From assembly GCF_035934735.1 (NCBI RefSeq), contig NZ_CP142396.1, positions 1,798,001 through 1,862,000 of the forward strand: 64,000 bases of DNA. The letters are read 5' to 3'. Each line of letters starts with the position of its first letter. The first letter of the stretch is position 1. The position numbers and the translations under genes were made by a program. Below the pieces are notes generated by a model, which saw only the letters and a list, made by a program, of their open reading frames with translations, made no database searches and was not told where the DNA came from. The DNA is from Sedimentibacter sp. MB31-C6. Lineage in GTDB: Bacteria; Bacillota; Clostridia; Tissierellales; Sedimentibacteraceae. Below are positions 1-8,746 of this stretch, piece after piece.

Positions 1-192
1 AAAATAAAAGAAAATGTGATTGGTCAGGCTGCAGATGGCTGGGGTGAGTCTTTTGAGCAAAGAGAAATAAGCACAGATATGGGAGATGTATATATAAGTT
101 TTTGGAATAGCAGTAAGAGCTGGTTTATTAAAACAGCAGAAGAAATGGGAATAAATCAAAATCAAATAATGGGAGGCATGAAATTTGAATAA
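1..192 (+). CDS. C-terminal end of an ICE accessory protein (partial)
   Basis: An open frame runs from the first base to a TAA at 190-192, giving about 63 residues of a protein whose start lies outside the window. I do not recognise a domain in this piece. It ends in NQIMGGMKFE, a methionine-containing tail that resembles the ends of several other accessory proteins here. The last codons overlap the ribosome binding site (GGAGG near 171) and the TTG start of the next gene, so the two are probably translated together. YodL or DUF4316-type proteins often sit at this place in related elements, but that is only inference. Confidence 0.55.
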   Translation, partial: KIKENVIGQAADGWGESFEQREISTDMGDVYISFWNSSKSWFIKTAEEMGINQNQIMGGMKFE

Positions 193-478
193 TAGAAATC
201 AAGTAGAAAAAATTAAAAAGATGTACCCTGCAGGAACAAGAATAGAGTTACTTTCAACCATGGATGATCAGCAAGGAGTTGAGAAAGGGACTAAAGGTAC
301 AGTGATTCTGGTAGATGATATAGGAACTATACACATGAAATGGGATAATGGCAGAGGCCTTGGTCTTATTCCCGAAGAAGATAATTTCAAAGTCTTATCC
401 AAACCACAAGAAGAAATCAAAGAATCTGAAGAACACTCCAAAGAACAGTCCCAAGGGATGGGAGGTATGAGTCTATGA
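185..478 (+). CDS. DUF4314 family protein
   Basis: This is a 97-residue soluble protein. Residues 10-70 match the DUF4314 pattern as I know it: a YPAGTRIELL start, a GTKGTV turn, DDIGTIHMKWDNG and a final GLIPEEDNFKVL. It should fold as a small beta barrel. The family occurs in Firmicutes conjugative elements and phages; its biochemical role is unknown to me. The start is TTG, supported by GGAGG about 9 bases upstream and by overlap with the preceding stop codon. The acidic C-terminus ends SQGMGGMSL, a version of the methionine-rich tail seen on other accessory proteins. Its stop overlaps the start of the ArdA-like gene, indicating coupling. Confidence 0.8.
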   Translation: MNNRNQVEKIKKMYPAGTRIELLSTMDDQQGVEKGTKGTVILVDDIGTIHMKWDNGRGLGLIPEEDNFKVLSKPQEEIKESEEHSKEQSQGMGGMSL

Positions 479-1494
479 GAGATTTAAATTATATGTGGAA
501 AAGGCTTGAAGGAACAGAAGAAGAGAAAGCCTATCTAGATAGGCGATTCAATAAAATGTCAGTTAAAGAGCAATATGTCTTAGAAGGTGCAATTCAAATT
601 ATCGGAATATATACTGCAGCAGATATGATTAATCTTACTGAACAGTTAAGCAGTTTTGACTTTTATTATAAAGCTATTGATGAAAAATCCCTTGGAGAAT
701 ATGTGGCTAAACATAAGGAGGATGCATCTGATGAGATACTTCCATTTATAAATACAGAAAAACTTGGCACTGAATACCATGATGACTTTGAAGGTGCATT
801 TACAAACAAAGGCTATATAATTGAAAGGAAAGCTGTAAAACAAATTTATGATGGCTCAAACCTAGATAAGCTGACAGGGGATAATTGGACTATAAAAGTT
901 AAAGTTGGAAGTAAAAAGTATCCAGAGGGCTTATGGATAAGCCTTCCTGATTACGGATCTTTTACTTTAGAACCTGATGAGCTAGATATTGCATTAGATG
1001 TACTTGGGTTAGAGAAGTGGGATGAAGGATATTTATTAGATGCAAAATGTATATTCCCAAATATTACAGAATTAAAAAACCAGTATGATTCCATAGAAGA
1101 ATTAATTGAGAGTGGTAATAATCTAGGTTATGCTTGTGATGAGCAAGATCAAGGGAAAGATTTTTATATGGAACATTTAGAATCAGCTATGGAGATTGAA
1201 GGGTGTAGCAGACTTGATTTTGCCCTTGATATCTCTCAAAATCTTGACTGCTATGACTTTGTACCAAAAGGCGCTAATTTTGAAAAGTACGGAAGAATTA
1301 TGGCAGAGAAACATGGCATCGTAAAGCCAGATTCAATATTAGGAGAAAACTTTGACTATGTAAAATATGCTATGGCAGTTATAGAAAAGGAGGAGTTAGA
1401 GCATTGCAAGCATGGTTTTATTAAAAGAAATGAAGAGAAGTTCTACTATGAATTCAGTAAAGAGCCAGATAGCATGGAAATATCCATGGAATAG
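475..1494 (+). CDS. ardA: ArdA-like anti-restriction protein
   Basis: This is a 339-residue acidic protein. ArdA proteins are elongated acidic DNA mimics that bind and block type I restriction enzymes as conjugating DNA enters a recipient. The C-terminal half, with ALDISQNLDCYDFVPKGA followed by EKYGRIMAEKHG, resembles the last ArdA domain. The N-terminal 45 residues (WKRLEGTEEEKAYLDRRF) are a leader I associate with clostridial ArdA-like proteins. It overlaps the DUF4314 gene by four bases (ATGA). The protein ends SMEISME, a weak form of the shared methionine tail. The assignment is by pattern memory, so a different polyvalent anti-defence family remains possible. Confidence 0.6.
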   Translation: MRDLNYMWKRLEGTEEEKAYLDRRFNKMSVKEQYVLEGAIQIIGIYTAADMINLTEQLSSFDFYYKAIDEKSLGEYVAKHKEDASDEILPFINTEKLGTEYHDDFEGAFTNKGYIIERKAVKQIYDGSNLDKLTGDNWTIKVKVGSKKYPEGLWISLPDYGSFTLEPDELDIALDVLGLEKWDEGYLLDAKCIFPNITELKNQYDSIEELIESGNNLGYACDEQDQGKDFYMEHLESAMEIEGCSRLDFALDISQNLDCYDFVPKGANFEKYGRIMAEKHGIVKPDSILGENFDYVKYAMAVIEKEELEHCKHGFIKRNEEKFYYEFSKEPDSMEISME

Positions 1495-1557
1495 AAAACT
1501 TCTCATAGCTATATTAAGTAACTTGTGATATATTGTGGTGCTTGAAGGAGGTGCACC

Positions 1558-1845
1558 ATGGAAGATATTATTGAAATACTGGAAGAAGCGGTAACTGAGA
1601 GACTGGAAATAGCATATTTTAAATTGATTAAGGAAAATGAGGAAGTAAAGCAAGGAGTAGAAATGGTAAAGGAATTAAGTATAAGGCTATATGGAAATAC
1701 TGATATTCCAAAAGAAGTAAGAAGACAGATTGAAGACTATAAAGACATATCTGACTTTGTAGAAAGGGAGATGCAAAAACATATTTATTTAGAAGGGATA
1801 AAAGATAGTATTAAACTCTTAAGAGAACTTGGTGTACTAAGATAG
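1558..1845 (+). CDS. Small hypothetical ICE protein
   Basis: This is a 95-residue, highly charged and probably all-helical protein with no membrane segment or signal peptide. The start is secure: GGAGG lies seven bases before ATG. The ending (EREMQKHIYLEGIKDSIKLLRELG) recalls small helical proteins of the DUF6809/DUF6664 type found in Firmicutes phages and ICEs, but I cannot assign a family firmly. It is followed at once by two hairpins with T-runs, so it probably ends the anti-restriction transcript that starts upstream of the window. Confidence 0.6.
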   Translation: MEDIIEILEEAVTERLEIAYFKLIKENEEVKQGVEMVKELSIRLYGNTDIPKEVRRQIEDYKDISDFVEREMQKHIYLEGIKDSIKLLRELGVLR

Positions 1846-1869
1846 CGCGGAAGATATCCGTGTTTTTTT
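1846..1869 (+). terminator. Intrinsic terminator
   Basis: A six-base-pair stem (CGCGGA pairing with TCCGTG, one G-T pair) with a five-base loop is followed by seven Ts. It begins one base after the stop codon of the preceding small gene. Confidence 0.5.
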
Positions 1870-1881
1870 ATACCCAAAATT

Positions 1882-1932
1882 AAAAAGGCCGATTGTTAGC
1901 TGATATTACAGCAAAACAGTCGGCCTTTTTTT
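1882..1932 (+). terminator. Strong, possibly bidirectional terminator
   Basis: AGGCCGATTGTT pairs with AACAGTCGGCCT (one G-T pair) across a 16-base loop. The stem is bordered by an A-run on the left and a T-run on the right, so it could stop transcription in both directions. It separates the anti-restriction genes from the HTH/methyltransferase group. Confidence 0.75.
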
Positions 1933-1969
1933 GTGTCCAAAAACATGGAAGGGAAAAGGAGGCAGGGAG

Positions 1970-2308
1970 GTGGAAGAAAAATTTTCAACCTATATAAAAG
2001 AGTATCATACAGGAAAAGAAAAGGCTGTGTCCAGTGCATATCTTCAAAATAGATTATGCATCAGCTCCAGAACTGTCAGGAGACTAGTAAACCAATTAAG
2101 AAATGACGGAAGTCCTATATGCAGCGGTGACAAGGGATACTATTATGCCGCTGACAGAGAGGAACTTATTGCAAGCATCAGGCAGATGACAAGCCGAATA
2201 AAGGAGATATCCAAAGCGAGGAGAGGGTTAATCAAGGCATTGGAACATTTCCCAGATGATAGTGACCAGCTGAAATTGAACCTTGATGATAAAACAGAGG
2301 AGGAGTGA
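1970..2308 (+). CDS. Small HTH DNA-binding protein
   Basis: A longer frame reaches back to a TTG inside the terminator T-run. A GTG at 1970 has AGGAGG seven bases upstream and is the likely start, giving 112 residues. Residues 17-45 (SSAYLQNRLCISSRTVRRLVNQL) form a winged helix-turn-helix of the HTH_11 type, followed by a short wing (GSPICSGDKGYYY). A helical C-terminal half ends with QLKLNL, which matches the hexapeptide pattern QLxLxL for binding the DNA polymerase beta clamp. It sits 18 bases before the adenine methyltransferase and may regulate it or act in element replication. Confidence 0.7.
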   Translation: MEEKFSTYIKEYHTGKEKAVSSAYLQNRLCISSRTVRRLVNQLRNDGSPICSGDKGYYYAADREELIASIRQMTSRIKEISKARRGLIKALEHFPDDSDQLKLNLDDKTEEE

Positions 2309-2326
2309 TGAAATATTAATAGTTTT

Positions 2327-3154
2327 ATGAGTTGGATAGGCGGAAAGAAGGCTTTAAGGGAGTTAATAGTATCAGTATTCCCCCTCTATTATGAACGATA
2401 TATAGAAGTGTTTGGAGGCGGAGGCTGGGTTTTATTCCATAAACCTCCTGGCAATGATTTTGAAGTATATAACGATTTTAATGGACTCTTGACTAATCTC
2501 TATCGCTGTGTAAGGGAAAAACCTGATGAGTTAATAGAGGCACTGCATTTTGTGTTAAATTCTAGGGAGGATTTTGACATAGTAAAGAATGCACTTGCAA
2601 GGGATAGTCCTGCAAGTGATGTAGAAAGAGCCTCATATTTTTATCAGCTGATTCGCTACAGCTATGCATCAGGACTTACAAGCTATGGCAGTCAGCCTCA
2701 TGATATGTGGGTTAATTTCCCCTTAATTGAACAGGCACATAGAAGACTTAGTAAAGTAGTTATTGAAAATAAGGATTTTGAAAAGCTGATAAGGCAGTAT
2801 GATCGCCCTGTCAGCTTTTTCTATGCAGATCCACCCTATTATGAGACAGAAAAATACTATAAGAATGTCGGTGAAGATGGATTCAAAGAAGAGGATCATA
2901 TAAGGCTTCGGGACACCTTAATGGATATAGAAGGGAAGTTCCTGCTTTCCTATAATGACTGTGAGTTTATAAGAAATCTATATGATGCACCAAATATTCA
3001 GATTGAAAGCTTTACCCGTATCAATAATATTAAACAGCGTTATGACAATGGTGCCCAGTTTCCAGAAATACTTATATCAAATTATGATATGCAGGAAAGG
3101 AAGGAAAACAATCCTTCACAAATAAATATATTTGAAATGAACAATGAACTTTAA
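2327..3154 (+). CDS. D12-class DNA adenine N6-methyltransferase
   Basis: This 275-residue enzyme transfers a methyl group from S-adenosylmethionine to the N6 of adenine in DNA. The D12 (Dam-like) hallmarks are clear: WIGGKKALRELI at the N-terminus, the SAM-binding EVFGGGGWVLF around residue 28, and the catalytic ADPPYYE near residue 168. Its length fits the family. In a conjugative element it would mark the DNA against host restriction or copy the host pattern. The last residues, SQINIFEMNNEL, contain a QxxIF pentapeptide like a beta-clamp binding motif. No cognate nuclease lies beside it, so it is probably an orphan methylase. The target site cannot be read from sequence. Confidence 0.9.
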   Translation: MSWIGGKKALRELIVSVFPLYYERYIEVFGGGGWVLFHKPPGNDFEVYNDFNGLLTNLYRCVREKPDELIEALHFVLNSREDFDIVKNALARDSPASDVERASYFYQLIRYSYASGLTSYGSQPHDMWVNFPLIEQAHRRLSKVVIENKDFEKLIRQYDRPVSFFYADPPYYETEKYYKNVGEDGFKEEDHIRLRDTLMDIEGKFLLSYNDCEFIRNLYDAPNIQIESFTRINNIKQRYDNGAQFPEILISNYDMQERKENNPSQINIFEMNNEL

Positions 3155-3172
3155 AATGAGGAGGAATTCCAT

Positions 3173-3673
3173 ATGAAAATTATAAAAGAAAATTCTAATA
3201 GAAATATCATTATACCAATTGAGGTACTAAAGGCTTCAAGTCTTTTAGATAGTGAAGATATTGAATTAAAATCATTGGAAAATGGATTTGTATTAATGAA
3301 AGGAACTATGAATGCAATGGAACTTATTAAACTAGCTGAAGGACTTAAGAGCTTATCAGAAGAGTTAATAGTACATCTTGCAGGAGTTTGCGGAAGATGT
3401 CTTGACTGTTCATACTGTGAAAAATTTGAAGAATATGATGAGATTATGGTACCTGATTATCTTTTAGAAGAAGCAGGAATACCCATTGATGCGAAACTTT
3501 GTGCCTATACAGAAGAAGATAGTGGCGAGGTGGTGGTTATGCAGGCAGATTATGATTATGACATAGCTGATGTACCAAACTTTGTAATTGATATTTTTGA
3601 AATGTCAGGAATCTGTATCAGAGAATTAGAAGAAAAATTAATGACAGATAATATTGTCTATGGAGATGAATAA
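3173..3673 (+). CDS. AbrB/SpoVT-like protein with a four-cysteine cluster
   Basis: This is a 166-residue protein with GAGGAGG upstream of the ATG. It looks like two AbrB-type swapped-hairpin half-domains: residues 10-45 (IPIEVLKASSLLDSEDIELK) and residues 98-130 (VPDYLLEEAGIPIDAKLCAY). Between them lies CGRCLDCSYC, a tight CxxCxxCxxC cluster likely to bind zinc or iron-sulfur. AbrB-fold proteins usually bind DNA as transition-state regulators or antitoxins. The function here is unknown; a regulator of the accessory operon is my inference. It lies 18 bases after the methyltransferase in the same operon. Confidence 0.6.
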   Translation: MKIIKENSNRNIIIPIEVLKASSLLDSEDIELKSLENGFVLMKGTMNAMELIKLAEGLKSLSEELIVHLAGVCGRCLDCSYCEKFEEYDEIMVPDYLLEEAGIPIDAKLCAYTEEDSGEVVVMQADYDYDIADVPNFVIDIFEMSGICIRELEEKLMTDNIVYGDE

Positions 3674-3712
3674 TCATCAGAAAGAGTAATTATATGAGAC
3701 TGGAGGTGTAGT

Positions 3713-4270
3713 ATGAGCAGGATCCATTTAAAAAATGGGCGTATTATTTATTATGGAAATCCAGCAGGTTATGTAGAAGACAATATAGCAACTGTGGACT
3801 TCATATTTAAAAGTGAGGAATTAGAAAACTGGATTCAGCAGAGGAAACTAATACCGAAATGGAAGGAAGGAGTATTTGAAAGATTGTCAGGAAAAGATGG
3901 ATTTAATTTCAATGAAGAAGAATTAATCTCACTAAAGAAATGCCGTATCTGGCAGTTAAAAACCGATGTAAGTCCAGAGAGAAAATTTATAGGATACGAA
4001 GAACTTAAAAGAACCTTTGGTGAACCTGATAAGGATAATTATAGAACTGCCTATGATGGGGAAATTGAAAGCAATGATTTGGAAGAAATCTATACAAAAT
4101 TCAATTTAAATCATCCCTATGGTTTTACTGGTCACTCACTGTCTATATCTGATGTAATCGAGCTTTATGATGATAATGGCAGTAAGTTTTTTTATGTGGA
4201 TAGATTTGGATTTAAAGAAATTGACTTTGAATCCCAGGATCATGGACAAGACATGAATATGAGTATGTAA
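3713..4270 (+). CDS. YodL-domain protein with Met-rich tail
   Basis: This is a 185-residue soluble protein. Residues 80-170 match the YodL domain as I know it: CRIWQLK, then EEIYTKFNLNHPYGFTGHSL, then SDVIELYDDNG and FYVDRFGFKEI. YodL domains are common in proteins of Firmicutes conjugative elements and have been proposed to belong to the polyvalent, transferred anti-defence proteins. The protein ends GQDMNMSM, one of the clearest examples of the shared methionine tail. It has a good RBS (GGAGGTG) and precedes the pilus module by 24 bases. Confidence 0.75.
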   Translation: MSRIHLKNGRIIYYGNPAGYVEDNIATVDFIFKSEELENWIQQRKLIPKWKEGVFERLSGKDGFNFNEEELISLKKCRIWQLKTDVSPERKFIGYEELKRTFGEPDKDNYRTAYDGEIESNDLEEIYTKFNLNHPYGFTGHSLSISDVIELYDDNGSKFFYVDRFGFKEIDFESQDHGQDMNMSM

Positions 4271-4294
4271 AATAAATAAATGGAGGAAAGTAGA

Positions 4295-4525
4295 ATGAGA
4301 AATATGTTTGGTAAAGTAAATGAGTTAAGGTTAGGAAAAGTTACTGCAATAAAAACAGCAGTGAGTAACAATCGTGGAGAAGGCTATATTGATACAGCAG
4401 TAAAGATACTCATTGCTGTAGTATTAGGAGCACTGCTCTTAGCGGGATTATACATGTTATTCGGTGATGTAGTTATGCCGACTTTGAATGAAAGAATCCA
4501 AGAAATGTTCAATTATGCAGGGTAA
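4295..4525 (+). CDS. DUF6133 small membrane protein, candidate Tad/Flp-type pilin (copy 1)
   Basis: The ATG at 4295 has GGAGG eight bases upstream and gives 76 residues, the same length as copy 2. A basic N-terminus is followed by NNRGEGYIDTAVKIL and one hydrophobic segment (ILIAVVLGALLLAGLYMLF). Reading the G before EGYID as position -1 puts an acidic residue at +5, the arrangement of type IV and Flp prepilin signals. A prepilin peptidase gene lies downstream. The family name DUF6133 is from memory; the pilin role is inferred from the motif, size and neighbours. Its last codons overlap an out-of-frame extension of the next ORF. Confidence 0.75.
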   Translation: MRNMFGKVNELRLGKVTAIKTAVSNNRGEGYIDTAVKILIAVVLGALLLAGLYMLFGDVVMPTLNERIQEMFNYAG

Positions 4526-4541
4526 GGGAGGAAGTTTAATA

Positions 4542-7500
4542 ATGAAATATAAATCAAAAAGAATAATTAATATCCTTTTAATAGTTTGTATTCTATTGAC
4601 TAACTTTATAGGATTTGTTTTTGCTGCAAAACATATATTTTCAGATAGTATAGGGCATTGGGCTGAGGAAACAATTAATATTCTTACTGAAAGAGGGGTT
4701 ATTCAAGGATACCCTGATGGACTATCTCACCCGGATAACACTATTACAAGGGGAGAATTTTCAGCACTTTTAGCAAGAACTATGGAGCTTGAGTCCAAAG
4801 ACAGTAGGAGTGTTGAACCAGCATTTGAAGATATTATAGGACATTTTGCCCAAAAGGATATAGAGGCACTTGTTAATGAAGGAATCATTATGATAGAGGA
4901 CTATGGTAACTTATATGTCCCTAACGAGCCTATCAGCCGAATGGAAATAATTAAAATGTTAGTTAGAGCGACAGTAAAAGAAAACCACGATTCAAATTGT
5001 ACTCGTGATACAGGATTTATTGATGAGGATAATCTAACTAAAGATGAAGTCGGATATATTTGTCTTGGAAAACAATATAATATTATTTCAGGTTACCCAG
5101 ACAGAACTATTCGTCCTGATGGTGAATCCACTCGTGCTGAAGCCTTTACAATGCTCATTAGGCAGGAAAAGGCTAAAGAAAAGATAGAGGCAGATAAAGC
5201 TGATAATAAAAACAAACAAGAAGAACCTATAGATAAGGACTCGAATACTGAGAATAGCCCATCTTCAGGAGGAAGTTCAAATTATGTTCCTGCTCCAAAA
5301 TATAGCTTTGAACTTCCCCTTACAGCTTATGTTGATGAAGAAATAGAAATTGTTCCTATGAGTTCAAATGTAAAGTCAGTTAAATGGGAGATTAGTAAAG
5401 ATGTTATCCCTATAGATTTGATTTCAGCTATTGACGGAGAGCTAAGGGCAGATGGCGGTACTATTAAAATTAAATCTGCTGGCAGTTATACATTTACAGC
5501 TATAGCTGCAAATAGCAGAGGGAAAGAGATTAAACATGAACAGAATATGGATATTTATCCCATAGTTTCTGCTGAACTTAAATTACCTAAAACAGTCCAT
5601 ACAGATACTACAATAGAAGTTGACCTAGAGGTTGAAAATTTGGGAGACAGCCTTGTAGCATGGACAGTTCACAGGGATGGTAAGGAAATAGAATTTGATA
5701 CTAATATTACAGGAGAACTTACAAACACTGGTGGTCTGATAATGTTCAACAACATAGGGGAATACGAATTAAAAGCCATTGTAACTGATGAATTGGGGAA
5801 AGAAACTATAGTAAGTGATGTAATTAAAATATATCCTGTGGGGGAAATAAAGTTAGAACTTAATAAAATAACCCATACTGATAAAAATATAACCTTAAAA
5901 ACAGAAACAAAAAATACAGAAGATATGGACTTAGTATGGTCTCTTACTAGGAATGGAGAAGAGGTCAAGGTTTCAGAGTTTATTGAAGGAGATATTTCGT
6001 CAGTTGACAGTATCATAGGTTTTAAAGAAAAAGGTGTATACAATTTAACTCTTTCAGCTATAGATGAGACTGGCAGAACATTTACAGAGAAGGTATCAAT
6101 TACTGTATATCCCGTAGGTTCTGCTGGTTTTTATTTGCCTGAAATATTCCATACAGATGATGAAATAAAAATTGAGACATCCTTTAAGGAAATAGGAAAT
6201 CATGATGCAGAGTGGTCACTTATTAAAGATGGCAAAGAAGTAGTACTTTCAGATTTTGTTAATGGCAACTTAAACAATGAAGGAGGAATAGCTTCATTTC
6301 CTCATAAAGGTGAATATACTCTGAAAGTTTCCTTCACTGATGATGGAGGAAGAATATATGACTATGAGCAAGGTTTTAAAGTTTATCCTGTGCCAGATGT
6401 GGCTTATACACTAGCTGAATATGCCCATACCGACAGCAATGTTAATATCGAGGTAAACAGCACAGAGCTTGATGGACTGGAAATCGAATGGCTTGTAGAT
6501 AATACCTATGGTTTTCAAGATTGGGAAACTTATGTAGATGGAAATCTAAATAATTCAGGTGGAGGTATCAGGTTTAAAAGGGCAGGTGTTTACGAACTTG
6601 TTGCTAGAATCACTGATAATACTGGCAGAATATTTCTCTTTGAATCAGGAGATAAAATAGAAGTTTTACCTATATTAGATATAGGATTTGAACTTCCTAA
6701 ATCAGCTTATACGGACAGCATAATCAATATTAGAACCTATGGAAATAATAATGTAATTCCAGTGGAATGGAGCATCACTAAAGATGGCGAGGCTATATCT
6801 GAAGATCAAGCAATCTCTGGAAACTTAAATGCACAAGGGGGCAAAATTACTTTCCTTACAGAAGGAGATTATACATTGACTGCAAGAATGACAGACTTCC
6901 TAGAGAGAAATTTTTCATATAGTCAAGAGGTAAGAATAAATCCTGTAGTTCAATATAGTTTTACCATGCCTGATTCCATTCATTATGGAAAGGAATTTGA
7001 AGTAAGTACAGTTTCTGAAAATCTTGGAACTAATGAAGTTAAGTGGATATTAGAAAAATTAGGTGAGTCGGTAAATTACAATGGTGAACTTACAAATGAC
7101 GGTGGGAAAATATCAATATCAGATACTGGAGAATTTACTCTTACGGCCTCAATCATAGATGGTGAAGGAAGAGTATTTACTCACAAAGAAAAAATTACTA
7201 TTACCAATACTGCGCCAACAGTAACATTAACAGCCACACCAACAAGAACTGTTAAGGATGGCAAGTTCTTTGTTGATATTAAGGTAACAGTTGCTGATGC
7301 AGACGGAGATGCAACCACCTTGGAATTTGATGGAACAACCAATGACAACTATTATTCAGTAGGCACACATACGGTTCGTGTCCGAGCAAAGGATATAGCT
7401 GGAGCTTATTCTCCTTGGATGGAAAGGAGCTTTACAATAGTAAATTCAGCACCAACAGTAACATTAACAGCCATACCAACAAGAACTGTTAAGGATGGTA

Positions 7501-8729
7501 AATTTTTCGTTGATATAAAGGCAACAGCCAATGATGCAGATGGAGATGCAACTACCTTGGAATATGAGGGAACAACCAGTGATAACTATTATTCAGTGGG
7601 TACGCATACAGTTCGTGTCCGAGCAAAGGACATAGCAGGAGCTTACTCTCCTTGGTCAGAAAAGAGCTTTACAATAGTAAATTCAGCACCAACAGTAACA
7701 TTAACAGCCACACCAACAAGAACTGTTAAGGATGGTAAATTCTTCGTTGATATAAAGGCAACAGCCAATGATGCAGATGGAGATGCAACCACCTTGGAAT
7801 ATGAAGGGAGAACCAGTGATAACTATTATTCAGTAGGCACACACACAGTTCGTGTCCGAGCAAAGGACATAGCAGGAGCTTACTCTCCTTGGGCAGAAAA
7901 GAGCTTTACAATTGCAAACTCAGCACCAACAGTAACATTAACAGCCACACCAACAAGAACTGTTAAGGATGGTAAATTCTTCGTTGATATAAAGGCAACA
8001 GCCAATGATGCAGATGGAGATGCAACCACCTTGGAATATGAAGGGAGAACCAGTGATAACTATTATTCAGTAGGTACACATACGGTTCGTGTCCGAGCAA
8101 GGGATATAGCAGGAGCATACTCCTCTTGGGCAGAAAAGAGCTTTACAATTGCAAACTCAGCACCGACTACTCCTGTAATTACTAGGACACCTAGCGGGAA
8201 TAGTGTTGCTCCTGGTACTAATGTGACCATTACAGCTAAGAGCACTGATGCAGACAATGATCCAATTACCTATGTTTGGGAGGGACGTAATGCAGAAACA
8301 CAAGTCTATCCATTAGGGAAAAATACAGTTCGTGTAAAGGCTGTGGATTCTACGGGTGCAGAATCTCCTTGGGCTGCGATTGTATTCTTTATAGCTGATT
8401 CAAACGGTGGTGGGGGTATGACGCTAACTGGCCCTGATTCAGTGATTCTAGAAAATGGATTGGATGGTGCGACTATTAGTGAATATACATTTACTGTCCC
8501 TCCTGTATCAGGACATAGTGGAAGTGACCATGGACGTGTTCGTGGATATAATGTGTTGACCAGACAATGGGATCAGCTTGACTATGGAACAACCAGCAAT
8601 GGAATAACATTCAGCAGAACTTTAAGTACTGGAGTTTATTCTAAACTAGAATTTTATTATTACACAAACCATAATTGCATGTACAACAAATCAAATATAA
8701 CCTATTCAGTGAGTTATCATTTTGAATAA
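4542..8729 (+). CDS. Giant SLH-anchored surface protein with Ig/PKD-like repeats
   Basis: The open frame extends upstream, but the ATG at 4542 has GGGAGG and begins a clear signal peptide (about residues 1-29, ending FVFAA). The mature protein has three SLH domains (about 31-212; motifs such as GHWAEETINIL and ITRGEF), which bind pyruvylated cell-wall polymers. An acidic linker follows, then about seven Ig-like units of 85-95 residues, then four nearly identical 79-residue PKD/cadherin-like units (891-1206; DADGDATTLE, GTHTVRVRAKDIAGAYSPW), one divergent unit and a C-terminal domain. It probably acts as a wall-bound adhesin or pilus partner in mating contact. It lies between the two DUF6133 genes, inside the pilus operon. 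Confidence 0.85.
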   Translation: MKYKSKRIINILLIVCILLTNFIGFVFAAKHIFSDSIGHWAEETINILTERGVIQGYPDGLSHPDNTITRGEFSALLARTMELESKDSRSVEPAFEDIIGHFAQKDIEALVNEGIIMIEDYGNLYVPNEPISRMEIIKMLVRATVKENHDSNCTRDTGFIDEDNLTKDEVGYICLGKQYNIISGYPDRTIRPDGESTRAEAFTMLIRQEKAKEKIEADKADNKNKQEEPIDKDSNTENSPSSGGSSNYVPAPKYSFELPLTAYVDEEIEIVPMSSNVKSVKWEISKDVIPIDLISAIDGELRADGGTIKIKSAGSYTFTAIAANSRGKEIKHEQNMDIYPIVSAELKLPKTVHTDTTIEVDLEVENLGDSLVAWTVHRDGKEIEFDTNITGELTNTGGLIMFNNIGEYELKAIVTDELGKETIVSDVIKIYPVGEIKLELNKITHTDKNITLKTETKNTEDMDLVWSLTRNGEEVKVSEFIEGDISSVDSIIGFKEKGVYNLTLSAIDETGRTFTEKVSITVYPVGSAGFYLPEIFHTDDEIKIETSFKEIGNHDAEWSLIKDGKEVVLSDFVNGNLNNEGGIASFPHKGEYTLKVSFTDDGGRIYDYEQGFKVYPVPDVAYTLAEYAHTDSNVNIEVNSTELDGLEIEWLVDNTYGFQDWETYVDGNLNNSGGGIRFKRAGVYELVARITDNTGRIFLFESGDKIEVLPILDIGFELPKSAYTDSIINIRTYGNNNVIPVEWSITKDGEAISEDQAISGNLNAQGGKITFLTEGDYTLTARMTDFLERNFSYSQEVRINPVVQYSFTMPDSIHYGKEFEVSTVSENLGTNEVKWILEKLGESVNYNGELTNDGGKISISDTGEFTLTASIIDGEGRVFTHKEKITITNTAPTVTLTATPTRTVKDGKFFVDIKVTVADADGDATTLEFDGTTNDNYYSVGTHTVRVRAKDIAGAYSPWMERSFTIVNSAPTVTLTAIPTRTVKDGKFFVDIKATANDADGDATTLEYEGTTSDNYYSVGTHTVRVRAKDIAGAYSPWSEKSFTIVNSAPTVTLTATPTRTVKDGKFFVDIKATANDADGDATTLEYEGRTSDNYYSVGTHTVRVRAKDIAGAYSPWAEKSFTIANSAPTVTLTATPTRTVKDGKFFVDIKATANDADGDATTLEYEGRTSDNYYSVGTHTVRVRARDIAGAYSSWAEKSFTIANSAPTTPVITRTPSGNSVAPGTNVTITAKSTDADNDPITYVWEGRNAETQVYPLGKNTVRVKAVDSTGAESPWAAIVFFIADSNGGGGMTLTGPDSVILENGLDGATISEYTFTVPPVSGHSGSDHGRVRGYNVLTRQWDQLDYGTTSNGITFSRTLSTGVYSKLEFYYYTNHNCMYNKSNITYSVSYHFE
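7212..8159 (+). repeat. Four tandem 237-bp in-frame repeats
   Basis: The units start at 7212, 7449, 7686 and 7923, and a diverged fifth unit begins at 8160. Each encodes a 79-residue beta-sandwich unit starting APTVTLTA. Units 2-4 are almost identical at the DNA level and unit 1 is slightly diverged. This suggests recent duplication or ongoing homogenisation by slippage or recombination. The copy number could vary between strains. Confidence 0.95.
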
Positions 8730-8746
8730 AGGGGAGGCTAATCAAT

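Noticed and set aside
4488-4541. Upstream extension of the SLH protein by 18 codons
   Set aside because: The extension lies within the pilin gene and lacks an RBS. The ATG at 4542 has GGGAGG and starts the signal peptide.
7212-8159. Regular repeats considered as a CRISPR array
   Set aside because: The units are 237 bp, contiguous, in frame and coding for a conserved beta-sandwich domain. There are no spacers and no cas genes.
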